Shown in pieces: positions 1-6,960 of a stretch of 9,840 nt of DNA. The notes beneath the pieces were generated by a model. That model was not told the origin of the DNA. It made no database searches and saw nothing but the letters and a program-made list of their open reading frames with translations. The position numbers and the translations under genes were made by a program. Location: assembly GCA_905372445.1 (NCBI GenBank), contig CAJPPF010000082.1:1-9840 (forward strand), read 5' to 3'. This stretch comes from an uncultured Prevotella sp. GTDB lineage: Bacteria; Bacteroidota; Bacteroidia; Bacteroidales; Bacteroidaceae. Position 1 is the stretch's first letter. Each line of letters starts with the position of its first letter.

Positions 1-28
1 GGCGTGATTGTCTGTCTCCTATGTGATT

Positions 29-60
29 GCGGAACGTGATAAATCACGCCCCTACGGCTG
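29..60. repeat. Intergenic repeat, copy 1 (with short hairpin)
   Basis: This copy begins GCGGAACGT and ends CCCTACGGCTG. It matches the second copy at 83-113 over nearly its whole length, with one length difference and a handful of substitutions. It contains the palindrome CGTGAT-AA-ATCACG (35-48), a 6-bp stem with a 2-base spacer. On the minus strand it reads GTAGGGGCGTGATTTATCAC. This resembles, from memory, short dispersed intergenic repeats, but I cannot assign it to a named family. There are only two copies in this window. Confidence 0.55.
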
Positions 61-82
61 ATGCGCTTATTTTACGTGCAGG

Positions 83-113
83 GCGGAACGTAGAAATCAT
101 ATCCCTACACCTG
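83..113. repeat. Intergenic repeat, copy 2 (degenerate)
   Basis: This copy begins GCGGAACGT and ends CCCTACACCTG. It is 54 bp downstream of copy 1 (start to start) and shares the outer blocks GCGGAACGT, AAATCA and CCCTAC. The inner hairpin of copy 1 is lost here. Instead GCAGG (78-82) can pair with CCTGC (110-114) around the unit and GTAG (90-93) with CTAC (105-108). That may be a retained outer fold, though the pairing is short and could be chance. Confidence 0.5.
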
Positions 114-203
114 CCGGCAAATGCTGATAAATAAAGGCTTTCAGAACTTTCAATCAGTTTTTACCGGACACCAATATATGCAATATAATCTGCGGGTTGC
201 GTT

Positions 204-2075
204 CTACCAGAGTTTTTTTATCTCTGCCCCGGGGTAGTAGTGGGCGAGAATTTCGCGGTAGTCGTAGCCTTCCTCGCCCATCACGGCGGCACCAATCTGG
301 CATAGTCCGACGCCATGTCCCCAGCCACGACCTTTCAGTCTGAAGGTAATCTCGGACTGTTGCGCCGGCGATGTGTTCGGGTTGCAAGGTGTTTGCTCAA
401 CCTCGAAGTTTGAACTGTAGAGGCATGTCTCGCTTAGAGTCTTGCGGATGACTAATTCCTTACCGATGGTTGTCTCGCCTTTCTCGCCGATGATGCGCAG
501 TTTTGAGATACGCCCACTCATGCCACGCTCTTCGGCTATGAGGTCGAGAACGACGCCGATACCTGCCTGCAACTTGCGCTCTATGAGATCGGAAAGTTGC
601 TGTTGTGTGTATTCCACTGTCCAGTTGAAGAAGTCGTGCGTGCATTGGTCGTAGTCGTTAAGTACCTGCGACAGCACCTTCTTATCATATGTGTCGCAAA
701 AAATGCTGCCGTCCTTACGTGTGTCACGTATGGAGCGCAGATATGGATAGTCACGGTTTTCCCAGCAGTAGCGAAACTCTTCTGTCAGTCCGCCACAGCA
801 CTTCGAATAGCGTGCGTCGCATATCTCGCCGTCGAACATTAGTGTCTCGCCTCGAGTTTCCTCGATAGCCTGTTCCACTACGGGGTTCATCTTCGACGAT
901 ATGCCCTGATAGCGCTGGCAGCAGTCGTCGGAACACACATCGAACAGTGTGTGTGGGGCGCTGCCGAACATCAGCCAGCTGCGCGAGATAACGGCATGTG
1001 CCTTAAGCAGTTGCAGCGATGATGTGGCTGACATCTCTGATGATATGACACTCTTGAGGTAACGCTCCGCGGAGAGTCTGTTGACAGTCCACTCGCTACC
1101 GCTCTGCAGGTCTTTCTTATGGATTATCTTTCCCTCATAACGGAAATCGCGTCGTTGGTCCCAGTGGAATCCAATTCCGATGCGGACATCTTTCAAGATT
1201 GTAGTACCGTCGGTGTTGCTGATAACCTCGAACCGCTCCGGTCCGATGCCTACATCAACCAATGGCTCGCGATTCCAGCACTGGCAGAGCAGGTCGTTGA
1301 GCAGTGATGGGGTCATTTTCTCGAAGTCCTCCCCGCGTGCGAGTGGCACGACGCCGGCAAATTCGAGTGCTGCCGGAGAGATGAGCACGTGCTCATCGCC
1401 ATGGGCATCATACTGCCACGGACGATGCCGCCGGCGGTCGATGACCCACCAATGTATGTGGTCGCCGTCAGCCCAACATAGAATATTGCAGAAGTCGGAC
1501 CTGTCGAAGTCGATTTTTACGTTCTCCGCCTCGCCATGCTGCACCCCCAGCTGTCGCCACATGTTTTGTTCCCATGTCGTGAGCGGAACAAACTCGCGGG
1601 GCACTGCTTGGAAATGGAAATGGTCGGGCGCTGATGCTCCCGAGCAAGCTCCGTTGAAGAACACGAGATAACCCTCGAGTTCGCGTGCTATATGCTCCAT
1701 GTCCGACAGTCGTCCGGAGGTCATGGTCTGACGTTCGTGGCTGTTGTTGATGACAGTGAAGTGTTTGGGTAGAATAGGGAAAGGGTTTAAGGCGAGTAGG
1801 TAAGTGTGGCTGCTGCCTTCGGAACGTATCTCTATGTCGCGCTGAAGGGCAGGGCGGTTGTCTCGGCAGAGAAAGCACGGACGGTCGACCTTTCCCGCAA
1901 CGACCTTCGCAGTGGCGGAGCGCATACGGGCAGGATTGAACATAAGATGATACTCTCTGCCGTCGATGACGACATCCTTGCGACGTGTCTTGCCGAGGTC
2001 GGCATAGCGGGCAGAGCATTCCTGCCACTCAGACAATTGCTCCTGAAAGAACTTGTCGATTGTTTCCTTTTGCAT
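204..2075 (-). CDS. DUF4922 (HIT-like) / SpoIID-LytB fusion protein
   Basis: 623 residues with two modules. Residues ~1-265 look like DUF4922, a family related to HIT-superfamily nucleotidyltransferases/phosphorylases. Visible landmarks are CFLC (67-70), ALNPFPILPKHFTVI (~95-109), NGACSGASAPDHFHFQA (141-157) with the HxHxQ signature at 152-156, and a late RRRHRP (214-219). Residues ~273-623 look like a SpoIID/LytB domain, which in sporulators cleaves peptidoglycan glycan strands as a lytic transglycosylase. Landmarks are VNRLSAERYLKSVISSEM (331-348), with E347 at the position of the known catalytic glutamate; a cysteine-rich core (C381, C385, C386, C426, C427) around KCCGGLTEEF; and RGWGHGVGLCQIGAA (583-597) followed by ILAHYYPGA. 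The N-terminus (MQKETIDKFF...) has no hydrophobic stretch, so no signal peptide is visible, which is odd for a wall-acting domain. The start lies 10 bp after the glycosyltransferase stop, so the two are probably co-transcribed. Substrate unknown. Confidence 0.85.
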   Translation of the reverse strand: MQKETIDKFFQEQLSEWQECSARYADLGKTRRKDVVIDGREYHLMFNPARMRSATAKVVAGKVDRPCFLCRDNRPALQRDIEIRSEGSSHTYLLALNPFPILPKHFTVINNSHERQTMTSGRLSDMEHIARELEGYLVFFNGACSGASAPDHFHFQAVPREFVPLTTWEQNMWRQLGVQHGEAENVKIDFDRSDFCNILCWADGDHIHWWVIDRRRHRPWQYDAHGDEHVLISPAALEFAGVVPLARGEDFEKMTPSLLNDLLCQCWNREPLVDVGIGPERFEVISNTDGTTILKDVRIGIGFHWDQRRDFRYEGKIIHKKDLQSGSEWTVNRLSAERYLKSVISSEMSATSSLQLLKAHAVISRSWLMFGSAPHTLFDVCSDDCCQRYQGISSKMNPVVEQAIEETRGETLMFDGEICDARYSKCCGGLTEEFRYCWENRDYPYLRSIRDTRKDGSIFCDTYDKKVLSQVLNDYDQCTHDFFNWTVEYTQQQLSDLIERKLQAGIGVVLDLIAEERGMSGRISKLRIIGEKGETTIGKELVIRKTLSETCLYSSNFEVEQTPCNPNTSPAQQSEITFRLKGRGWGHGVGLCQIGAAVMGEEGYDYREILAHYYPGAEIKKLW

Positions 2076-2085
2076 TATGTGGGTG

Positions 2086-3408
2086 TTAGATGTTGCGATT
2101 GATTCTCGCCATTATCTCAATGCTGCGCAACCGGTCCTTATAGAGGTTATTTCTGTTTATCTTATCCTGGCTGAGTGCGGCGTCGGAATTGCCTTCCCAG
2201 CGACGGCAGAGGTACAGCTCGTCGAAGATACGTCCGATGCGGAAACGACGTGAGAATGCCAGTCCCATAGCATAGTCCTCGCCGTAACTGGTGTTAGGAA
2301 ACTGAATCTCGCGAAGCAGTGGGGTGAAGAATGCGCGTGGCGCTCCCAGACCATTGATGCGCAGTGCGTTGTTGGGACCATTCGCGTCGGTCCACTCGGC
2401 GTGGTCGATGAGTCCTGGAGGGAGCGTCTCAAGTTGGAAGTTGCACATGCGGTATGAGCCGATAATCATGGCAGCTTCCTGCTCATAGAACGCGTCGTGT
2501 ATGCGTTGCAGCGTCTGTGTCGAAGAGTAGAGGTCGTCGCTGTCCAACTGTACGGCGAATCGACCGCAGAATTCGGAGTTTATTGCCTCGTTCCAACAAC
2601 CTCCGATGCCGAGGTCTTTGCGCTCAGACACTATGACATGCAGTGAGGGGCATCCGGCGCTCAGCGCGTTGAGAATATCGGAAGTGCCGTCAGTAGAGTG
2701 GTTGTCGACGACGATGATATTAAAGAGGAATCCACACTGCTGCGACAGTGCGCTCTCCACTGCGTCGCGTATAGTCCTGACGCGGTCGCGTACAGGGATG
2801 ATGACGGAAGCCTCGACGGGGAATTCGCCCACGTAAAGGTTAGGCGATTGATACTTGCCGGTATCGACCAATGCGCCGATCTCAGCCAGATGGACGGTCG
2901 CAGCTTGTTCCAACTCCTTCTGCACCTCGCGGTTGCGTGGGTCAACATAGTCGAACTGCTTCTCGCCACTCTTGCGAAGGTCGGTCTCGTCTTCGATATA
3001 TAGGAACTCGTCGAGGTGGAAAATCATGTCGCAGCGCGAGAGGAACAATCGCATGGAATAAAGTCCGGCGTGGTCGTAACGCATTGACTCGTCGAGCTCT
3101 GCCCATACCGCTACGAGGTCGGCACGTATGGCAAGCACACTGCCAAAATCGAAATCGTCGCGTATGCTGCCCGTCTGGTAGTCGATGACAGGGTGAGGAG
3201 TGAGCACGCCGTCGATGACTTTATAGTAATCGGAGTAAACGAGTGCCGCCTGAGTGCTTTCAGCCACTTGGATGAGTCGCTGCTCGCCATTGAGTGAGAA
3301 GCGGACATTTGGCTTGGTGATGAGGATAGCCCATCTGCCATGATGACGACCTTCGCGAACAGAATCAAGGAGTTCGTTATAGGATGTATATCTGCTGAAG
3401 TTTTCCAT
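2086..3408 (-). CDS. Glycosyltransferase family 2 protein, two-part
   Basis: 440 residues. The C-terminal part (~198-410) is a GT-A family 2 domain: VIIPVRDR (202-209) for nucleotide-sugar binding, VVDNHSTDGT (233-242), the DxD-type QLDSDD (287-292), GED (376-378) in the catalytic-base region, and RRW (402-404). The first ~150 residues look like a second, incomplete GT2 half: ALVYSDYYKVIDG (55-67) followed by DYQTGSIRDDFDFGS resembles the middle and acceptor part of GT2 enzymes but lacks the opening nucleotide-binding strand. No membrane segment is evident, so it is probably cytoplasmic or peripheral. I place the start at 3406-3408 (MENFSRY) because longer starts would run through the promoter box at 3431-3438 and into the divergent rlmN gene. 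It is first in a two-gene unit with the DUF4922/SpoIID gene, 10 bp downstream. The acceptor and sugar cannot be told from sequence. Confidence 0.88.
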   Translation of the reverse strand: MENFSRYTSYNELLDSVREGRHHGRWAILITKPNVRFSLNGEQRLIQVAESTQAALVYSDYYKVIDGVLTPHPVIDYQTGSIRDDFDFGSVLAIRADLVAVWAELDESMRYDHAGLYSMRLFLSRCDMIFHLDEFLYIEDETDLRKSGEKQFDYVDPRNREVQKELEQAATVHLAEIGALVDTGKYQSPNLYVGEFPVEASVIIPVRDRVRTIRDAVESALSQQCGFLFNIIVVDNHSTDGTSDILNALSAGCPSLHVIVSERKDLGIGGCWNEAINSEFCGRFAVQLDSDDLYSSTQTLQRIHDAFYEQEAAMIIGSYRMCNFQLETLPPGLIDHAEWTDANGPNNALRINGLGAPRAFFTPLLREIQFPNTSYGEDYAMGLAFSRRFRIGRIFDELYLCRRWEGNSDAALSQDKINRNNLYKDRLRSIEIMARINRNI

Positions 3409-3430
3409 AATGATAGGTCTTATTTTTCTG

Positions 3431-3438
3431 CAAAGGTA
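3431..3438 (-). promoter_or_regulatory. -7 box, promoter of the GT/SpoIID unit
   Basis: On the minus strand this reads TACCTTTG, an exact match to the Bacteroidetes -7 consensus TAnnTTTG. The glycosyltransferase start codon is 22 bases downstream. The -33 element is weak: only a TTTT run lies about 15-18 bases upstream, not a clean TTTG. This box also supports the choice of the 3408 start for the glycosyltransferase. Confidence 0.6.
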
Positions 3439-3481
3439 GCACAAATTAGATGAAAAGTGACGATTATAGGAATATTTTTTG

Positions 3482-3489
3482 TATCTTTG
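3482..3489 (+). promoter_or_regulatory. -7 box, promoter of the rlmN-secG operon
   Basis: TATCTTTG matches TAnnTTTG exactly, 19 bases before the rlmN ATG at 3509. I see no TTTG at the usual -33 distance. Transcription would begin near 3496, giving a leader of only about a dozen bases. A TTG-initiated longer rlmN reading would start inside this region, which argues against it. Confidence 0.6.
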
Positions 3490-3508
3490 CACGCTACTTG
3501 TGCGTAAA

Positions 3509-4615
3509 ATGAATAATGTAACTGATAAGACACCTCTTCTTGGCATGAGCCTTGGAGAACTGAAGATATTGGTCAAGGAACTTGGTATGTCAGCTTTTAC
3601 CGGCGGGCAGATAGCTCAGTGGATATATCAGAAGCGTATTCATTCGATTGATGAGATGACGAATCTCTCGAAAAAAAATCGCGAACGCCTTAGTCAGGAC
3701 TATTGTGTAGGTCTTATGCCTCACTGCGACGCCAAGTATTCAAAGGACGGCACGATTAAGTATCTGTTTCCGACGGAGTCAGGAAAGCAGGTTGAGACGG
3801 TGTTCATCCCCGATCAGGACCGTGCTACGCTGTGCGTCAGCTGTCAGGTAGGATGCAAGATGAACTGTCTGTTCTGTCAGACAGGTAAGCAAGGATGGGA
3901 GGGCAACCTCACCGTGCGCGACATAATGAACCAGGTGTATGCGCTGCCAGAGGCAGACAGGCTGACGAATATTGTTTTCATGGGGCAGGGCGAGCCGATG
4001 GACAATCTTGATAATGTGCTGAAGGCTACGGAACTGCTGAAAGCTGATTATGGTATGGCGTGGAGCCCGAAGCGCATCACGGTGAGCAGTGTCGGTGTGA
4101 AAGGTAAACTCGAACGCTTCCTTAATGAGAGCGACTGCCATGTGGCAATAAGTCTGCATACACCTCTGCATGAACAGCGTGCAGGACTGATGCCGGCAGA
4201 GTGTGGCATGGCGATAAGCGAAGTAGTGGAACTGCTGAGGAGGCATTTCCCAAGTCGTGACACTACGGCGCAGAGTGCATGGGAGGAGACATCACATCAA
4301 CGCAGGCTGACATTCGAATATATCGTATTCGGTGGAACTAACGATAGTATCACTCATGCCAAGGAACTGATTAAACTGCTCAAAGGGCTTGACTGCCGCA
4401 TCAACCTGATCAGATTCCATAAGATACCGGAGGTCGACCTCAACGGGGCTGATGAGAAGAAGATGGAGGCACTGAGAGACTATCTCTGTAATCACGGAAT
4501 AACGACAACAATCAGAGCATCGCGCGGACAGGATATATATGCTGCTTGCGGACTACTGTCGACGGCATCAAAAGAGAAACTTAATTTCAGAAACAATAAT
4601 AATGGAAAATCATAA
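3509..4615 (+). CDS. rlmN: RlmN, 23S rRNA (A2503-C2)/tRNA (A37-C2) methyltransferase
   Basis: 368 residues, normal for the family. RlmN is a radical SAM enzyme that makes 2-methyladenosine at A2503 of 23S rRNA and at A37 of some tRNAs, using a methylated cysteine as carrier. The iron-sulfur motif is CKMNCLFC (C116, C120, C123), preceded by CVSCQVG. C109 corresponds to the cysteine that binds the substrate covalently (E. coli C118). C347 in AACGLL matches the methyl-carrying cysteine (E. coli C355). The SAM-binding GQGEPMDN (159-166) and SPKRITVSSVGV (186-197) are also typical. The ATG at 3509 is chosen over an in-frame TTG at 3479, which lies upstream of the promoter box. The gene starts the operon, and its last 14 bases overlap the pdxA-like start. 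All key catalytic residues are present, so it should be active. Confidence 0.96.
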   Translation: MNNVTDKTPLLGMSLGELKILVKELGMSAFTGGQIAQWIYQKRIHSIDEMTNLSKKNRERLSQDYCVGLMPHCDAKYSKDGTIKYLFPTESGKQVETVFIPDQDRATLCVSCQVGCKMNCLFCQTGKQGWEGNLTVRDIMNQVYALPEADRLTNIVFMGQGEPMDNLDNVLKATELLKADYGMAWSPKRITVSSVGVKGKLERFLNESDCHVAISLHTPLHEQRAGLMPAECGMAISEVVELLRRHFPSRDTTAQSAWEETSHQRRLTFEYIVFGGTNDSITHAKELIKLLKGLDCRINLIRFHKIPEVDLNGADEKKMEALRDYLCNHGITTTIRASRGQDIYAACGLLSTASKEKLNFRNNNNGKS

Positions 4616-5675
4616 GATTCGCGTTGCAATAACGCAAGGCGACACTAACGGAATAGGCTATGAGCTTATCTTCAAAACCTTCGCGGAACCGGAGATGCTT
4701 GAGCTATGTACTCCGATAATATATGGTTCGCCGAAGATTGCGGCTTACCACAGTCATGCACTTCAGACAGAGTGCCAGTTCAGTATTATCAGTAATGCGT
4801 GCGAGGCTCTCGACGGAAGAGTGAACCTACTCACATGCTTCGACGAGGAAGTGAAGGTGGAGTTCGGGCAGAAGACCACTGAAAGTAAGACGTCTGCACT
4901 GAAAGCTGTCGACAGAGCTCTCGCCGATAGTCGCGAGGGATTGTTCGATGTACTCGTATGCGGACCGATGGAGAAAGATATGGTGGAGATTGACGGCATA
5001 CGCTGTAAGAACGCTATAAACTTCATTGAGACATCCGTAGGCGGAGGACATAAAGTGCAACAGATATATATGAACGATGCGCTTCGTGTGGTGCTGGCAA
5101 ACTGTGGCAGCGTGAGAGAGGTCAATATCTCGCAGGACATCATAGAGGAAAAGGTGAAGATGCTACATAAGACCCTGCGTCGCGACTTCCGAGTGTCAAG
5201 TCCGCGCATTGCAGTACTGGCATTGAATCCTACGGAAGGCACAGAGGAGAAGAATATCCTGTGTCCGGCTGTAGAGGCACTTGCTGAGGCAGGAATACAG
5301 GCATTCGGACCATATCAGGCAGATACATTCTTCGAAGGTCGGCAGTATGAACAGTTCGATGCAGTAGTAGCGATGTATCATGATCAGGGAATACTGCCTC
5401 TGCGTATGCTGTCAGACACAGGCAGCGTAGTAGTACTGACAAATATACCATTGGTATGTACCATGCCTGACACTGACGCACGAATGGATATTGCCGGTAA
5501 GAATGAGGCTGACGAAACACAGATGCGTAACGCAATATATGCCGCCATTGACATTTGCAGACATCGCGAGGAGTACGACTTGCCGTTGGAAAACCCTCTG
5601 CCAAAGCTCTATCATGAGCGTCCTGACAATGGCGAGAAACTGAGATTCGCTATTCCGAAGAAGAAAGAAGAATAA
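4602..5675 (+). CDS. PdxA-family protein (4-hydroxythreonine-4-phosphate dehydrogenase-like), active site altered
   Basis: 357 residues over the full PdxA length. True PdxA oxidises 4-phospho-hydroxy-threonine with NAD in DXP-dependent vitamin B6 synthesis. The fold landmarks are clear: ITQGDTNGIGYELIFK (10-25), VLVCGPMEKDMV (117-128), RIAVLALNP (202-210), FGPYQADTFF (235-244), AMYHDQGILPL (257-267) and MDIAGKNEA (295-303). Many family-invariant residues are changed, however. The GHTE motif is replaced around 141-149 (FIETSVGGG). The THxPL metal histidine is absent (ANCGSV, 166-171). LNPHAG reads LNPTEG (T211). PLK is PLR (R268). IRTSPDHGTA reads VCTMPDTDAR (285-294). Of the three metal histidines only that of YHDQG (H260) remains. 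The gene is not frameshifted. The ATG at 4602 is chosen because it aligns with the normal PdxA N-terminus; it overlaps rlmN by 14 bp. It could have a new substrate, a non-catalytic role, or be decaying. Confidence 0.85.
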   Translation: MENHKIRVAITQGDTNGIGYELIFKTFAEPEMLELCTPIIYGSPKIAAYHSHALQTECQFSIISNACEALDGRVNLLTCFDEEVKVEFGQKTTESKTSALKAVDRALADSREGLFDVLVCGPMEKDMVEIDGIRCKNAINFIETSVGGGHKVQQIYMNDALRVVLANCGSVREVNISQDIIEEKVKMLHKTLRRDFRVSSPRIAVLALNPTEGTEEKNILCPAVEALAEAGIQAFGPYQADTFFEGRQYEQFDAVVAMYHDQGILPLRMLSDTGSVVVLTNIPLVCTMPDTDARMDIAGKNEADETQMRNAIYAAIDICRHREEYDLPLENPLPKLYHERPDNGEKLRFAIPKKKEE

Positions 5676-5709
5676 GAACCGGTTTCCATAATAAATATTT
5701 GAAACGATA

Positions 5710-6960
5710 ATGGATATATCAAGACTTGAAGACATAAAGAGACGCTATCACATCGTGGGTAACTGTGATGCACTGAACCGCGCTATTGATGTTGCGTTGC
5801 AGATAGCACCGACCGACTTGTCTGTGCTAATTGTTGGCGAGAGCGGTGTCGGAAAGGAGATTATCCCACGCATCATACATGACAACTCTCCACGCAAACG
5901 TGAGAAATATTTCGCAATAAACTGCGGCTCGATACCCGAGGGGACTATCGACAGTGAACTGTTCGGGCATGAAAAGGGCTCGTTTACAGGTGCCCTCGGT
6001 GAGAGTGAAGGTTACTTCGGAGTGTCTAATAAAGGCACGATATTCCTTGATGAGGTGGGCGAATTGCCGTTGGCGACGCAAGCACGTCTGTTGCGTGTGC
6101 TCGAAACCGGCGAATATATTCGTGTAGGCGGACAGAGAGTAATGAAGACCGATGTGCGTGTGGTGGCAGCAACGAATGTCAACATGCAGCAGGCTCTCAA
6201 GGAAGGACGTTTCCGCGAAGACCTCTACTATCGCCTGAATGCCGTGCCGATACAGATGCCGGCGCTGCGTCAGCGTGGAGAGGACATAGAACGACTGTTT
6301 CGTATGTTTGCCCTGCAGATGTCGGAGAAATATCAGATGCCACGTGTAAAGCTGACGGAAGATGCCAAGAAGATACTGATGCAATATAAATGGCCAGGTA
6401 ATGTGCGACAACTGAAGAATGTCACGGAACAGATTTCTGTTCTTTCGCCAGACAGGCTTATTGACGGTCATACCTTATTGAAATATATACCTCTGAACAA
6501 TGAGAGCACCGAACTGGCAACAATAGGCGGCGGAAACAATGACAATAGTTACGCCAACGAGCGCGAGATGCTTTGGAAGGTCATAGTGGAAATGAAGAAT
6601 ACCATCGATACCATGAAGGCAGATATGCGTGGGTTGCGAACACAACTCGACGACCAGCGAGGACTTGCGGGGGCAAGGGGTTTCAATTCTCCGACTGAAG
6701 AACCGGCATCGACCATGCCGGCACGTACAGAACCGCTTGAGGTAAGTCGAGCCGAGTTCTTGGAGGCAGAGGAGGTGAACGACTCGCATAGAGAGCAGGA
6801 ACAGCTTAATCTTCGCGATTTGAGTGAGCTGGTGTTGCGTAAAGCACTTGACAAACATAATGGAAACCGCAAGCTGGTGGCAGCGGAACTCGGCATATCT
6901 GAAAGAACATTATTCCGTAGACTAAAGGATTTAGGAGTAAGTAAAAAGAAAAACTCATGA
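5710..6960 (+). CDS. Sigma-54 interaction-domain AAA+ regulator with Fis-type HTH
   Basis: 416 residues. Bacterial enhancer-binding proteins use ATP hydrolysis to open promoters bound by sigma-54 RNA polymerase. The AAA+ domain fills ~14-250: Walker A GESGVGKE (43-50), sigma-54 contact loop GSFTGA (90-95, with Ser in place of the usual Ala), Walker B GTIFLDE (109-115), RFREDLYYRLN (167-177) with the arginine-finger region, and WPGNVRQLKN (228-237). A charged helix (~284-315) suggests a short coiled coil. The C-terminus carries a Fis-type helix-turn-helix, HNGNRKLVAAELGISERTLF (383-402). There is no N-terminal receiver, GAF or PAS domain, so activity may be set by expression or by a partner. 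The gene follows the PdxA-like gene after 34 bp and overlaps the lptE-like start (ATGA). Its target promoters cannot be named; I saw no convincing sigma-54 -24/-12 site here. Confidence 0.93.
   Translation: MDISRLEDIKRRYHIVGNCDALNRAIDVALQIAPTDLSVLIVGESGVGKEIIPRIIHDNSPRKREKYFAINCGSIPEGTIDSELFGHEKGSFTGALGESEGYFGVSNKGTIFLDEVGELPLATQARLLRVLETGEYIRVGGQRVMKTDVRVVAATNVNMQQALKEGRFREDLYYRLNAVPIQMPALRQRGEDIERLFRMFALQMSEKYQMPRVKLTEDAKKILMQYKWPGNVRQLKNVTEQISVLSPDRLIDGHTLLKYIPLNNESTELATIGGGNNDNSYANEREMLWKVIVEMKNTIDTMKADMRGLRTQLDDQRGLAGARGFNSPTEEPASTMPARTEPLEVSRAEFLEAEEVNDSHREQEQLNLRDLSELVLRKALDKHNGNRKLVAAELGISERTLFRRLKDLGVSKKKNS

Larger units (their letters stand above)
1..203. other. Non-coding flank downstream of the SpoIID gene
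   Basis: I see no convincing coding region here. The stretch follows the stop codon of the minus-strand SpoIID-fusion gene (stop at 204-206). It contains two imperfect copies of a ~31-bp repeat (29-60 and 83-113), annotated separately. GGCGTGAT at 1-8 is the exact reverse complement of ATCACGCC at 43-50, so the first copy could also be part of a larger fold running to or past the window edge. I found no hairpin followed by a T run that would serve as an intrinsic terminator for the minus-strand unit. Bases 114-203 hold nothing I can name. Confidence 0.6.
3409..3508. promoter_or_regulatory. Divergent promoter region between GT and rlmN
   Basis: A 100-bp spacer separates two divergent transcription units. 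Each direction has an exact Bacteroidetes-type TAnnTTTG box about 20-30 bases before its start codon, annotated separately. The boxes are 43 bp apart on opposite strands, so the two polymerase footprints would overlap or abut. GCAC (3489-3492) and GTGC (3500-3503) form a small possible hairpin in the first transcribed bases of rlmN. Confidence 0.6.

Noticed and set aside
154..387. 77-codon minus-strand open frame at the left end
   Set aside because: It lies mostly in another frame of the SpoIID domain's 3' end and shows no family features.
1468..2028. 186-codon minus-strand open frame
   Set aside because: It is a shadow of the DUF4922 part of the SpoIID fusion; the composition (Arg/Ser/His-rich) is typical of an out-of-frame reading.
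3479..3508. TTG start for rlmN at 3479
   Set aside because: It lies upstream of the TATCTTTG box, so it would not be in the transcript; the ATG at 3509 gives a normal RlmN length.
3409..3576. N-terminal extension of the glycosyltransferase up to 3576
   Set aside because: It overlaps the rlmN start and its promoter, and passes through the glycosyltransferase's own -7 box. The extra 56 residues do not look like a GT2 N-terminus.
4539..4601. Upstream ATG for the PdxA-like gene
   Set aside because: The added residues come from another frame of rlmN and do not match PdxA; the ATG at 4602 lines up with the family's N-terminus.
5827..6471. 214-codon minus-strand open frame opposite the sigma-54 regulator
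   Set aside because: It is antisense to a clear AAA+ domain, with no recognisable motif, promoter or neighbour.
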